DNA of 57,685 nt. Source: CAIKOD01 sp035543455 (GTDB lineage: Archaea; Halobacteriota; Methanomicrobia; Methanomicrobiales; Methanospirillaceae). Each line of letters starts with the position of its first letter. The first letter of the stretch is position 1. Of this stretch, positions 18,057-27,424 are shown one piece after another. The notes under the pieces are model-generated. The model searched no databases. It saw only the letters and a list, made by a program, of their open reading frames with translations, and had not been told where the DNA came from. Both the position numbers and the translations under genes were made by a program. The stretch lies in assembly GCA_035543455.1 (NCBI GenBank), contig DATKKE010000007.1, positions 1 to 57,685 of the forward strand, given 5' to 3'.

Positions 18057-19259
18057 ATGGGAAAAGGAACCGTAGTGCTGGCGTACAGCGGAGGTCTCGA
18101 TACCTCCGTCTGCATACCCCTGTTAAGGGAAGAATACGGCTACGACCGGGTCGTCACCGTAGCTGTTAACGTCGGGCAGCGAGAGGACGAACTGAAAGCA
18201 GCAGCTGAAAAGGGGGAAAAATTAGCCGATAAACATTATACCATCGATGCACGGGAAAAATTTGTCGAGGATTATATATTCCCTGCCATCAGGGCGAACG
18301 GATCCTATGAGGGGTATCCGATGGGTACCTCGCTCGCGAGACCCCTGATTGCCGATGAGGTAGTCGCAATCGCGAAACGGGAAGGTGCACCCGCGATCGC
18401 CCATGGCTGCACGGGAAAAGGGAATGACCAGCTCAGGTTTGATTTTATTATCAGGGGATCGGGGCTTGCCGTGATAGCGCCGATCCGCGAGAAAAACCTT
18501 ACAAGGGAATGGGAGATGGACTATGCACGAGAGCACCATATCCCGGTCCCCGTTGCAAAAGATAAACCCTGGAGCATGGATGAGAACTGCTGGAGCAGGA
18601 GTATTGAAGGTGGAAAGCTCGAAGACCCGGCATATCATACCCCGGAGGAGATTTATCTCTGGACTGTGTCTCCGGAGGGAGCACCCGGCTCTCCCGAAAC
18701 AATATCGATCACGTTTTCAAGGGGAGTTCCGACCAGACTGAACGGTATAGCGATGAAAGGGTATGACCTCATAAAAGAACTCAACAGGATCGCCGGAAGT
18801 CACGGCATCGGGAGAAATGACATGATTGAGGACCGTATCCTCGGTCTCAAGGCCAGAGAGGTCTACGAGCACCCGGCAGCAACGACAATTCTTTTCGCAC
18901 ACCGCGATCTCGAACACCTGGTCCTGACCCGCCAGGAGCTGCAGTTCAAACAAATGGTCGACGAAAAATGGTCGGAACTTGCCTATATGGGCCTCGTGCA
19001 TGAACCGTTGTTCCATGCTCTCAACGCTTTCATTGCCGTCACCCAGGAACGGGTAAACGGGACCGTAGAGTTGTCACTCTACAAAGGCGGTATCAGGGTC
19101 CTTGGAAGGTCGTCCCCGGATGCGGTGTACTCCGACGATCTGGTCTCGTTTGACAGCACTTCAATCGACCAGTGCCATGCGACAGGTGTATCATATTATT
19201 ATGGAATGCAGGCACGCCTGGTCAAACAGAAAAAAGAAAAGAAAACCAGGGGCCGGTAA
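18057..19259 (+). CDS. argG: Argininosuccinate synthase ArgG
   Basis: Joins citrulline and aspartate to make argininosuccinate in the penultimate step of arginine synthesis. The 400-residue protein has the PP-loop AYSGGLDTS near the N-terminus, the AHGCTGKGNDQ motif near residue 118 and the SMDENCWSRSIEGG motif near residue 174, all typical of ArgG. It begins one base after carB, so carA-carB-argG forms an arginine-biased operon with carbamoyl phosphate supply. A T-run (AATTTTTTC) directly after the stop may help terminate the transcript. Confidence 0.96.
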   Translation: MGKGTVVLAYSGGLDTSVCIPLLREEYGYDRVVTVAVNVGQREDELKAAAEKGEKLADKHYTIDAREKFVEDYIFPAIRANGSYEGYPMGTSLARPLIADEVVAIAKREGAPAIAHGCTGKGNDQLRFDFIIRGSGLAVIAPIREKNLTREWEMDYAREHHIPVPVAKDKPWSMDENCWSRSIEGGKLEDPAYHTPEEIYLWTVSPEGAPGSPETISITFSRGVPTRLNGIAMKGYDLIKELNRIAGSHGIGRNDMIEDRILGLKAREVYEHPAATTILFAHRDLEHLVLTRQELQFKQMVDEKWSELAYMGLVHEPLFHALNAFIAVTQERVNGTVELSLYKGGIRVLGRSSPDAVYSDDLVSFDSTSIDQCHATGVSYYYGMQARLVKQKKEKKTRGR

Positions 19260-19879
19260 TTTTTTCACCTCCCGAAACCGGAAAGAAATTTCCCTCTCGT
19301 TATAGGTAATTTCCTCGAATTATTTCCCGCCCTTTCTTTATGTATCATCGCGACCAGGGTTGCATCCCTCCCTGCCCGCCCATCGGGATAACCTTGGGAA
19401 AAGGTTACCCCGACAGCGGGGAACAATATTCTTTGGTGATCAGGTTATTTCGACCCCAGGGAAAATTTTATCCTATTGATGTCCAATGATGCTCCCGGGC
19501 CTCCAACCTACCGCTGCGGCACCCGGTTGGTATAGAACTGAACCTGATTGCACGTGATTTTAGTATTACTCTCCAAATCCGCTCAATCTACTCTTAACAT
19601 AAATGAGGATAACTAATAATGAAATCGCTTCCGGTTTAACCTGTCTGAAAAATAAATGATTGCCCTGACGAGAGGTTAGGGGTTAACTCTGCACAATGCC
19701 CTATTTTTTTTCTGGTCTTTTTATATCCTGATCAGCGCGGTATAACAAAGGAGGCAGAAGCCCTGGAACGTCCTGCTGTAAGGACTACTCTGAATACAAA
19801 TGCATTATACTTACATTGAGGAAGAGTTCGGATTCCTTAGATTCCAGAAGATCTGAAATGGACAAAAAAAATATAATTA
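19260..19879. other. 620-base non-coding region with a repeat fragment and a possible short transcript
   Basis: I see no protein gene here. About 19490-19545 contains a degenerate copy of a dispersed element (CCGCTGCGGCACCCGG core) also seen at 39516-39560 and 55651-55700. Near 19718-19730 is a TATA-like TTTTTATATCC, and about 25 bases later an AAAGGAGG with no plausible start codon after it. A small hairpin GTCCT-6-AGGAC lies at 19770-19785. A short RNA is possible but weakly supported. Confidence 0.4.
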
Positions 19880-20287
19880 TTATCCGAGCAGCTTCTTTCC
19901 GGCATCCGGGCCGGGAACGCAACTGAAGACTTCGGTAATTTTCAGTATTACGAGGGATTTTGCCGGTAGTTCGGGTTTTTTATCATGTACCATTTTTTTC
20001 ATCTTTTCATAGTCGGAGCCTGATGTTTTAATCTCCACGTTGCCTTTTATCTGGAAACATTTTTTGGTCTCCGGGTCATACACCGATATCGCTGCCCTGG
20101 GATTTTCCCTCAGGTTTTCTATGGTCTTTTTCATGAAATTGTCTGCGAGCCAGATGGTATCGTCACTGACAAGTAGTACAAATGCGATAAGGGATACGTT
20201 CGGGATACCGCTTCGGGAAGCGGTAGCGACCGGGAAGACTTTGATCTTCGAGAACGTCTCCTTGATTTCCGGATTAAGAGTTGTCAT
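19880..20287 (-). CDS. Pyridoxamine 5'-phosphate oxidase-like FMN-binding protein
   Basis: Small split-barrel flavin-binding protein of 135 residues. It has the family pattern VFPVATASRSGIPNVSLIAF at residues 17-36, IWLADNFMKKTIENLRENPRAAISVYD across 51-77 and a FQIKGNVEI strand near 83-91. Such proteins bind FMN or F420-type cofactors, and the substrate cannot be told from sequence. It stands alone between non-coding stretches, with a good ribosome binding site (GGTGAGG) before the ATG. Confidence 0.8.
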   Translation of the reverse strand: MTTLNPEIKETFSKIKVFPVATASRSGIPNVSLIAFVLLVSDDTIWLADNFMKKTIENLRENPRAAISVYDPETKKCFQIKGNVEIKTSGSDYEKMKKMVHDKKPELPAKSLVILKITEVFSCVPGPDAGKKLLG

Positions 20288-20447
20288 TTCCTCACCACCC
20301 CGGAATCGAAATATCCGGGCAATAATATTTTGATATGCTTAAAGAGCCTTTAATTTTTTGTTACGCCATGGTCCGACTTAATCGGACGATGACCGGCCTG
20401 ATCCAACCCGAAGGAGATAAGATAGTTCCGGGATCACATTTGATTGC

Positions 20448-21404
20448 ATGAAAAGGGTCATAGCCGTCGATCTCGGCGCAACCAATATCCGGATAGTGTT
20501 CTGTGAAAATTCCCGGATTGTTTTCGGTCCGATAACGGTCCCTACTCCCGGGACTCCCCGCAATGCCGAAGAAATTACATCTCTGCTGACAGAATGTATC
20601 AGGCACCTGACCGACCGGGAGAAGATACCCGGTATTGAGGGTATCGGGGTTTCTGCCGCCGGGCCGGTAGATCACAGCAATGGAAGTATTGTCAGGCCCC
20701 CAAATATCCCCCTGGCAAGAATACCCCTGGTCGGACCCCTTGAAGCCGAATTCGGAGTACCGGTAAGAATAATCAATGACTGCCATGCAGGGATTCTCGG
20801 CGAGGTTTATTACGGCGGCATTTCACCAAAAAAGAATGCGGTGTATCTCACGATGTCGACCGGTATCGGGGCAGGGATTATATCCGGTGGAAAAATTCTC
20901 CTTGGAATGAAAGGAAATGCCGGTGAGATCGGACATTTTTTTGTCGACGATTATTTCAACAGTACGTGCGGGTGCGGGTTTCCCGGACATTGGGAAGCAT
21001 ATGCATCGGGACATTTTTTGCCGGGATTTTTCATCCGATGGTGCGGCGATAGAGGAATAAACCTGGTGGATACCTCTGAATTGTCGTCAGACGGAGTTTT
21101 TTTCCGCATCCGACAGGAAAGAGAAAAATTCCATCAGTTCCTCGAAGATCTCGGTCGGATTAATGCCCGGGGCATATCTGCTGTGAACGTTGCATATGAA
21201 CCGGAATGCATTATATTCGATGGTTCCGTTATCAGGGAAAATACTGACCTGATCTTGCCGTATATCGAAAAATATATCGACAGGTTTCTTCCTCCTCCGT
21301 CGATGACCATCAGCACTCTTGGGGGGAGGGCTCCGCTTCTTGGAGCGGCAGTCATTGCCAGTGGTTACGATACCCTGATTGGAAATTTTCAGCCGGAACA
21401 ATAA
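20448..21404 (+). CDS. ROK-family sugar kinase (glucokinase-like)
   Basis: ATP-dependent hexose kinase or ROK regulator-like protein without a DNA-binding domain. The 318 residues start with the phosphate-binding DLGATNIRI at 8-16. The GVSAAGPVD loop follows near 66-74, then MSTGIGAGII near 134, the EIGHF substrate motif near 159 and the zinc-site variant STCGCGFPGHWEAY near 170. In classical ROK kinases the last motif is CxCGxxGCxE. Here the third Cys is replaced (GFPGHWE), so metal binding may be altered. Substrate is unknown; glucose or a related hexose is most likely. Confidence 0.82.
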   Translation: MKRVIAVDLGATNIRIVFCENSRIVFGPITVPTPGTPRNAEEITSLLTECIRHLTDREKIPGIEGIGVSAAGPVDHSNGSIVRPPNIPLARIPLVGPLEAEFGVPVRIINDCHAGILGEVYYGGISPKKNAVYLTMSTGIGAGIISGGKILLGMKGNAGEIGHFFVDDYFNSTCGCGFPGHWEAYASGHFLPGFFIRWCGDRGINLVDTSELSSDGVFFRIRQEREKFHQFLEDLGRINARGISAVNVAYEPECIIFDGSVIRENTDLILPYIEKYIDRFLPPPSMTISTLGGRAPLLGAAVIASGYDTLIGNFQPEQ

Positions 21405-21491
21405 TACAAAAATCCGGGTTGAAATCTTCCCGGTTGGTCCCTGTCGGGGCTGGATGGATAAGATTATACCTCCGGTATCAGAGTACGATGT

Positions 21492-21995
21492 ATGAAAACG
21501 ATGTTGTATGCGCTCACAATCCTCGTCACTCTGGTGTTCCTTCTTACAGCCGGGTGCGCCCAGTCCCCTCCGGTCACCACGGCGACCACAGTACCAACCC
21601 CCGTCGCTACGTCGATTCCGGTAGCAACGACTAGCCCGGCTCCGGTGGTTAGCGGCATGGGAACTCCGGGTCAGACCGATGTTCTTCCTGTTCAGTATAA
21701 CCTTGATTTCCAGATCACGAGCAACGGCGATACGGTTAATCCGTTGGTGAGTATTGCGATCAGGGGCGGGAACGGGATAAATCTCGACAACCGGGTGGAT
21801 GTCAGCCTGACCAAGCCGGACGGGACAACCCGGCAGGGATCGATGACCCAGCCGTTTTCCATGGGTCAGCAGGTGGTATTGCCTTGTAGTACGACGGAAA
21901 ACCATATTCAGATCTGGGTAACCGCCCCCCAGGTAGGGAAGATCAAAGTCTTCGATGATATTGTACCATTCAGATCGATCAACTCACCAACCTGA
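21492..21995 (+). CDS. Predicted lipoprotein of unknown function
   Basis: I do not recognise the family. The 167-residue product has a signal peptide with an archaeal lipobox (LLTAGCAQ, Cys22) and a Thr/Pro/Ala/Val-rich linker (about 27-55) like those of archaeal surface proteins. A beta-rich domain follows (about 65-165; QYNLDFQITSNGDTVNPLVSIAI...). It would be anchored on the outer face of the cell membrane. It follows the ROK gene by 87 bases but shows no evident functional link with it. Confidence 0.75.
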   Translation: MKTMLYALTILVTLVFLLTAGCAQSPPVTTATTVPTPVATSIPVATTSPAPVVSGMGTPGQTDVLPVQYNLDFQITSNGDTVNPLVSIAIRGGNGINLDNRVDVSLTKPDGTTRQGSMTQPFSMGQQVVLPCSTTENHIQIWVTAPQVGKIKVFDDIVPFRSINSPT

Positions 21996-22241
21996 ACTAA
22001 TTTTTCTCCAAACCCGGAAAAACACCCAGTTATTTTTTCATTGGTTAATCCTAGTTGCGGAGTCCGTTTCCATTATTTTCCGAGAGAAAGGATATGACAA
22101 ACTTCTTATAATGTTGAGAAATCCGGTGAATCCTGCTTTCTTGGTATCATACAAACAGTCCAATCGGGCCGGAAGGTTGGATAGTTAAACCTTAGGGATT
22201 ATAACAAGGGATTAATATCAAAATGAACCCAACAATCCCCC

Positions 22242-22451
22242 ATGAAACCTTTATACCGGTCAACTACATCCAGGGTGCTTGGCGGGGTCTGTGGAGGTAT
22301 CGGAGAATACCTGGATATTGACCCAAATATTGTACGCCTCGTATTGATCGTCATCCTGCTGTTCGGATTCATCACGATTTTCTGGCCGTTCTTTATAATA
22401 ATCCTGTATATCGCTGCGTGGCTTTTAATCCCTGAAAAACCGGCGGTATAA
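22242..22451 (+). CDS. PspC-domain small membrane protein
   Basis: 69-residue protein that is essentially one PspC domain: KPLYRSTTSRVLGGVCGGIG followed by EYLDIDPNIVRL and a long hydrophobic region (about 30-62). In bacteria PspC senses membrane stress with PspA/PspB. In archaea the stand-alone domain is common and its role is not established. There is no clear Shine-Dalgarno before the ATG. A second ATG at 22223 lies in another frame. Confidence 0.85.
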   Translation: MKPLYRSTTSRVLGGVCGGIGEYLDIDPNIVRLVLIVILLFGFITIFWPFFIIILYIAAWLLIPEKPAV

Positions 22452-22581
22452 TTTAATTCCGGATTTCAGAAATCCCTGCTGTCATTGTTTTATAAACAGG
22501 AATTTATCGATTTTTAAGGAATCATATCTGTTATCGGGGTAGTTCAATATGACAGGACATTGTCATATGCCCGGTAATGCA

Positions 22582-23007
22582 TCAACTACGATTCCAAAAT
22601 GTGGTCTGATCAAGCCTGGTAAGTGTCCGGCACCTGCGGAAGTAGGTCTCTCCCCAGATCCATGGTTTATAATTATTGCACATATCGGGTTTCGACAGGT
22701 GTATCGAGCAGATATACCGTTCCCGCGATGCCCTTTTCAGAAACGGACACCTGCTTTCATACCCGCCTGTCTCCGGATCCCGTAGTTCTATTGAAATAAC
22801 GTCTGAAAGTTCACCCATCTCTAGTTCCGAACATTTTGTCCATGAACCATCGTTTTTGCAGGCTGAAAAGTGTTCCAGGATGTCTGCCCTGTCGTGTTCA
22901 ATCCAGTGATACACATTCTCTATCGTCGGGGATATCGAATCCCCGAATACTTTACAACAGATCCCGCATTGAGCACATTCCATACTATCTGAATCTGTAT
23001 CGGGCAT
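22582..23007 (-). CDS. YkgJ-type cysteine-cluster protein
   Basis: Predicted metal- or Fe-S-binding protein of 141 residues. The N-terminal CAQCGICC motif (10-17) and downstream cysteines in RCPFLKR, ICSIHLSKPDMC and FRRCRTL match the YkgJ/UPF0153 pattern, in which about eight Cys are proposed to bind zinc or an Fe-S cluster. The function of the family is unknown. A second member lies at 38243-38725 on the same strand. The gene is isolated and convergent with the PspC gene. Confidence 0.8.
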   Translation of the reverse strand: MPDTDSDSMECAQCGICCKVFGDSISPTIENVYHWIEHDRADILEHFSACKNDGSWTKCSELEMGELSDVISIELRDPETGGYESRCPFLKRASRERYICSIHLSKPDMCNNYKPWIWGETYFRRCRTLTRLDQTTFWNRS

Positions 23008-23342
23008 GGTACATCTGACCTTTAGTATCTGAATGAATAATCTTTACTCAATTCCCGCGTTTCCAATGGCAAATTATGGAACAATTTTCACGGGAACTCC
23101 AATCGCATGATCCTCCAATAACCTTCATTATCCCCCAAAATCTGATTGGAAGAGAGACTTAATTTTTTATTGAACGTATAAAGAGGTATATCCCGTGCAA
23201 TGGTGCCGGAAATCCGGATATAACATCTTCCCATGCAGGAATTGAAACGAACCCCGAATATCTGTATGATCCGTTGAGCCGAATAAACTTGTGAGAGGAA
23301 GATTAGGATTAATCATATGTAATCGCATAAGCATAATTTGAA
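23008..23342. other. Intergenic region without recognisable features
   Basis: 335 AT-rich bases between the divergent YkgJ-like and TspO genes. They presumably hold both promoters. I see no gene, repeat or RNA here. Confidence 0.4.
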
Positions 23343-23828
23343 ATGGCACAATCGGCGGCCAGGACCTATGGACTCCTGATCCTTTGTATTGCTATCCCGT
23401 TAACCGGTGGAATTATTGGGTCGATATTCACCGTTGACACTATTAATACCTGGTATGTGAACCTGAATAAACCCCTGCTGACCCCGCCTTCCTGGGCATT
23501 CGCACCGGCCTGGATCGTTCTTTACGTCCTGATGGGTATGGCCCTGTTTCTCATTGTAAAGGATGGTTTCCGGACGCCGGAAATCAGAAATGCAACCATT
23601 ATTTTCGCTGCACAACTTGTCATGAATATCCTCTGGTCGTTCCTTTTTTTCGGGTTGCATTCACCTTTATACGGACTCGCCGGGATTATTATCCTGCTAT
23701 GTCTTATTGTTGCAACAATCGTTGCATTCAACCGGATAAGGAAATTGGCAGCCTGGTTACTCGTGCCCTATATCCTTTGGGTATGTTTTGCCACCTACCT
23801 TAATGTCATGATCCTCATCTTAAATTAG
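23343..23828 (+). CDS. TspO/MBR family membrane protein
   Basis: Five-helix membrane protein of 161 residues in the tryptophan-rich sensory protein family, which binds porphyrins or other hydrophobic ligands. The signature W(Y)xxLxKPxxxPPxWxFxPxW is present as WYVNLNKPLLTPPSWAFAPAW (about 37-57). Later conserved parts include NILWSFLFFG (about 99) and the YILWVCFATYLN helix near the C-terminus. The gene stands alone. The ligand in a methanogen is unknown. Confidence 0.9.
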   Translation: MAQSAARTYGLLILCIAIPLTGGIIGSIFTVDTINTWYVNLNKPLLTPPSWAFAPAWIVLYVLMGMALFLIVKDGFRTPEIRNATIIFAAQLVMNILWSFLFFGLHSPLYGLAGIIILLCLIVATIVAFNRIRKLAAWLLVPYILWVCFATYLNVMILILN

Positions 23829-23911
23829 CGCCAAAATTTTAGCAATATTAACGTTCATGCTGTTAATAATTTCCTCCGATTGGTCTTCGACCGAAACGAT
23901 CCGGAGGTCAC

Positions 23912-24736
23912 TTATTTGTCTGATATCTCCTTTCCCGAACCAAATGAACGTATATGCTGCCATGCTTTATGAAATTTGTCAAAACCAGGGTCATTTTCAT
24001 TGTATATCCCTATATCCTTACGCCCGTATAATTCCCTGTCCCGGCCCACCGGGCAGACCTTGATGCAGAACCCGCATGGCGAGATGAATTTTTTAAATAA
24101 GTCTTCTGATCGGGTGGCACACCTGATTTTATCGGTAATATCGTCCGGGTAATCGTTCCCGCTGAGAGCATGTACCGGGCATATTTCTACGCATTTCATA
24201 CAATGGATACACAGGGATTCGTTTATGATGGGGTCAGGCGGAATCCCGGCATTCGTAAATACCGATGCAAACCTGACCCTTGGTCCGAATTCCCTGGTAA
24301 GAATCGTATTATTTACCCCGAAATTCCCGAGACCCGCGAGATATGCTGCATGCCGGTGTGAGAAAAAGACAAAGGGATTTTCTTTGAGAATACCGATGGA
24401 ACCATATCCGTCACGCGGTATGGGAACCGAACAGAATCCTTTCTTGTTGAGAAATAATGCGATCCGGTACGCGTCACTATCGAGTAATCCATTTACCGTT
24501 TTGTACAATTCATGATAATAAATCGAAGGAGCGGTCTCGATAACCGGTAAAAAAACAGGAAGCCCGATTACGATAACCGTTTTAGTCCCTGGTATAATCG
24601 ATTCCGGCCTGAATTCTTTTGGAACCCACGGTTTATACGGAGGTTTATCCCATCGTTCTGCGGATGCAAAACCTACAAGTGGGATATCGAGATCCGCACA
24701 TCTGTTCCTGATTGCCCGTTTCAGGGAATGCTCCAT
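23912..24736 (-). CDS. QueG-like 4Fe-4S protein (epoxyqueuosine reductase family)
   Basis: 274-residue iron-sulfur protein related to epoxyqueuosine reductase and the reductive dehalogenase superfamily. The N-terminal half carries the corrinoid-binding-type fold region (PGTKTVIVIGLPVF, then AAYLAGLGNFGVNNTILTREFGPRVRF). The C-terminal half has two 4Fe-4S motifs: CIHCMKCVEICPVHAL and CGFCIKVCPVG. No queuosine genes are nearby and archaea generally use archaeosine rather than queuosine, so another reductive role is likely. The end of this gene overlaps no neighbour. Its start lies 79 bases from the divergent oxidoreductase operon. Confidence 0.8.
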   Translation of the reverse strand: MEHSLKRAIRNRCADLDIPLVGFASAERWDKPPYKPWVPKEFRPESIIPGTKTVIVIGLPVFLPVIETAPSIYYHELYKTVNGLLDSDAYRIALFLNKKGFCSVPIPRDGYGSIGILKENPFVFFSHRHAAYLAGLGNFGVNNTILTREFGPRVRFASVFTNAGIPPDPIINESLCIHCMKCVEICPVHALSGNDYPDDITDKIRCATRSEDLFKKFISPCGFCIKVCPVGRDRELYGRKDIGIYNENDPGFDKFHKAWQHIRSFGSGKEISDK

Positions 24737-24815
24737 TGGTACACAATTGTCCCGGACATCTTATAGGAGTATGCCCTGAACGATCCTGACCGGCTCCGGG
24801 CCATAAGCTTTTATC

Positions 24816-26525
24816 ATGAATGCGGACAATTCTGCGATATCAAAGATCCGGAGTGTCGTACACGTGCTCGACGGGGAAGTATCGGTGGTTATTGGCGGAA
24901 GAGCTGGCGAGGGGATCAGCAGTGCCGGCCAGGTGACGGCCCAGATTCTTTCACACCTCGGGTATCACGTCCACATGTACCTCGATTACCCGTCGCTTAT
25001 CAAAGGGGGCCATAATTATTGTGTCATCCGGGGATCGACAAGGTATAGCGGATCAATCCGTGAAAAAGCTGATTTCATCGTTGCCCTGAATAAAGAAAGC
25101 ATCGATCGGCATATCGGGGATCTCTCACCGGGCGGTGAGGTAATATATAACGCCGATACGGTCCGGCCCGGTTCAGGGACAGGAGTTTTTGTCTCTTCGA
25201 TCCTCGCCGCTGAAAAAGCCCCAGATGTCATGGCAAATTCTGCCATGATTGGCGCCTTTGCCAGGACTGCAGGAATCGCGTGGGAGGATGTCGCAGACGT
25301 CTTCCGGAAATCCCTGCCAAAGGGGACGGATCAAAACCTAAAGGTGGCTGGGAGGGCCTATCGTGAAGCGGAAACACGACTGCCAGTCCCGCGGCAGAAC
25401 TACCCGGCTTTTCCTGTCGTGACCGGCAACGAGGCAATTGCTATCGGACTTGTCATGGGTGGACTCGAGGTGTATTATTCCTACCCGATGTCCCCGACAT
25501 CCAATGTTCTTCATTTTTTGGCCGGCACCACCCGCGAATTCCACATAAGGACTGTCCAGCCGGAAAGTGAGATTGCAGTGGTCCTGATGGCGCTTGGAAG
25601 TGCCTATGCGGGGGCAAAGGCCGCCGTCGGGACTTCGGGGGGAGGGTTCTGCCTGATGACAGAAGGGATAAGTCTCGCTGGAATCGCCGAAATCCCGCTT
25701 GTTATCATTCTTGGGCAACGTACCGGGCCAAGTACAGGCCTTGCGACCTATACGGCCCAGTCTGATCTTCATTTTGCCCTGAATGCCGGCCAGGGGGATG
25801 TCCCAAAATGTATCCTCGCTCCGGGTGATGCAGGTGAAGCCCGGGAATTATCAGGTCTTGCCATGGATATTGCCTGGAAATACCAGCTTCCGGTGATCGT
25901 CCTTTCCGATAAGATCATCTGCGAGGGAATGTTCAGTATGGAAACAGCACCGGGCGGGCAACACCTCCCGGTTGAACCTCCTTCGGAAGATCCTGCCAGG
26001 CCGTACCTGCGGTATCGGCTTACTGGTACCGGCATATCTCCTGTGCAATATCCTCCCCTGGAAGGTGAGGTTATCCGGGTAAACAGCCACGTACATTCCG
26101 AGGATGGGATTACAACGGAAGATGCTGAAATTACCCGGGTGATGGCCGATAAGAGGCGGAAAAAAATGGAGCTGCTCAGCCGTGAGGTAGAAAGCCTCGA
26201 ACCGGTAAACGTATTTGGCAATCTAAATTCTACGACGGCTCTCCTCTGCTGGGGTTCAAATAAAGGGGTCTGCAAGGAAGCAGGGGATACCCTGGGACTC
26301 AGGGTTATACAGCCAAAAATCATCTGGCCATTCCCCGGATATGAATTTACGAAAGCGATGGATGGCATAACAGAACTATATGCTGTCGAAACAAACGAAA
26401 CCGGGCAGTTTGCACGATACATCAGTCAGTACGGTTATGTAACGAAGGGAAAGATCCTTAAATATGACGGCCGTCCGTTCACCATCGATGAATTGCTTAA
26501 AAAACTGGAGGATATCCTGCCATGA
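24816..26525 (+). CDS. 2-oxoacid:ferredoxin oxidoreductase, fused gamma-alpha subunit
   Basis: Part of a CoA-dependent 2-oxoacid:ferredoxin oxidoreductase, probably 2-oxoglutarate-type. The 569-residue product fuses an N-terminal gamma domain (about 20-185: VIGGRAGEGISSAGQ, YPSLIKGGHNYCVIRG) to the alpha pyrimidine-binding domain (about 200-400: GNEAIAIGLVMGGLEVYYSYPMSPTS, GTSGGGFCLMTEG). A C-terminal transketolase-like domain follows. Gamma-alpha fusion with a separate beta is the KorA/B arrangement. Substrate cannot be fixed from sequence. It overlaps the beta gene by 4 bases (ATGA). No ferredoxin-like delta subunit is adjacent. Confidence 0.88.
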   Translation: MNADNSAISKIRSVVHVLDGEVSVVIGGRAGEGISSAGQVTAQILSHLGYHVHMYLDYPSLIKGGHNYCVIRGSTRYSGSIREKADFIVALNKESIDRHIGDLSPGGEVIYNADTVRPGSGTGVFVSSILAAEKAPDVMANSAMIGAFARTAGIAWEDVADVFRKSLPKGTDQNLKVAGRAYREAETRLPVPRQNYPAFPVVTGNEAIAIGLVMGGLEVYYSYPMSPTSNVLHFLAGTTREFHIRTVQPESEIAVVLMALGSAYAGAKAAVGTSGGGFCLMTEGISLAGIAEIPLVIILGQRTGPSTGLATYTAQSDLHFALNAGQGDVPKCILAPGDAGEARELSGLAMDIAWKYQLPVIVLSDKIICEGMFSMETAPGGQHLPVEPPSEDPARPYLRYRLTGTGISPVQYPPLEGEVIRVNSHVHSEDGITTEDAEITRVMADKRRKKMELLSREVESLEPVNVFGNLNSTTALLCWGSNKGVCKEAGDTLGLRVIQPKIIWPFPGYEFTKAMDGITELYAVETNETGQFARYISQYGYVTKGKILKYDGRPFTIDELLKKLEDILP

Positions 26526-27376
26526 AAGGTAGTGACCTGATCAGTTATGCGAAAAATACCTGGTGTCCCGGTTGTGGGAATTTCGTTATCCAGCATGCTT
26601 TAAAGGATGTAATCGTTCAGAGGGACCGGGATGGACAACCTCCCGAACAGGTCGTACTGGTGGCTGGTATCGGGCAGCACGCCAAAATTTTCGATTTCAT
26701 GAATCTCAACGGGTTTTATTCGCTTCATGGACGGACTATTCCTGTCGCGGCCGGAATCAGGCTCGCAAACCCCGTCCTGAAGGTGCTATGTATCGCCGGT
26801 GACGGGGACTGTTACGCCGAAGGACTCGAGCACCTCATTTTTGCAGCCAAGCGTAACCTTGACATTACCGTAATTGTAAGCGACAACCGCGTGTACGGAC
26901 TGACAACAGGCCAGTTCACTCCTACATCTGTATACGGTTTCAGGGGGCGTTCCACTCCTGACGGGGAGAAGGAAATGCCCCTCAATCCTTTACTGCTTGT
27001 CCTGTCAGCGGGAGCTACGTTTATTGCAAGGGGATACACCGGAAGACGTGAACAATTAAAGGATCTGATCTACCGGGCCATGGACCATCGGGGATTTTCG
27101 CTAGTCGAGGTCCTTCAGATTTGTGCGACGTATAACGATCTCACCGAATATTATAATGAACGGGTCTATACATGGGACGAAGATAATGTTACCGATTTTA
27201 AGACAGCCTGCACCAGGGCGAGGGAGTGGGACTACAATAACGACGGCCGAATCGGGCTCGGGATACTTTACCGGCAGGAAAAAGCAACCTTCGAGGAGGG
27301 GTATCCGGTTCCTGAAAAACTGCTGCAGGCAGAAAGAGACGAGGCGATCAGAAAGTTTCTGGAACAACGTTCGTGA
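26522..27376 (+). CDS. 2-oxoacid:ferredoxin oxidoreductase, beta subunit
   Basis: Thiamine-diphosphate-binding subunit of the two-gene oxidoreductase. The 284 residues include the N-terminal CPGCG motif (15-19) near the [4Fe-4S] site and the ThDP/Mg signature GDGDCYAEGLEHL with N-x-VYGLTTGQ downstream. The length is that of KorB-type subunits. It overlaps the alpha gene by 4 bases, so subunits would be made in equal amounts. The spacer after it contains the 22-base tandem repeat array. Confidence 0.9.
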   Translation: MKGSDLISYAKNTWCPGCGNFVIQHALKDVIVQRDRDGQPPEQVVLVAGIGQHAKIFDFMNLNGFYSLHGRTIPVAAGIRLANPVLKVLCIAGDGDCYAEGLEHLIFAAKRNLDITVIVSDNRVYGLTTGQFTPTSVYGFRGRSTPDGEKEMPLNPLLLVLSAGATFIARGYTGRREQLKDLIYRAMDHRGFSLVEVLQICATYNDLTEYYNERVYTWDEDNVTDFKTACTRAREWDYNNDGRIGLGILYRQEKATFEEGYPVPEKLLQAERDEAIRKFLEQRS

Positions 27377-27424
27377 ATTTATTGTTGCAGGCAATGGATC
27401 TTATTTCACTGATAACCAATTTGT

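Noticed and set aside
23857..24063. Plus-strand gene over the QueG-like gene end
   Set aside because: It overlaps the coding end of the Fe-S protein and its residues are the complement shadow.
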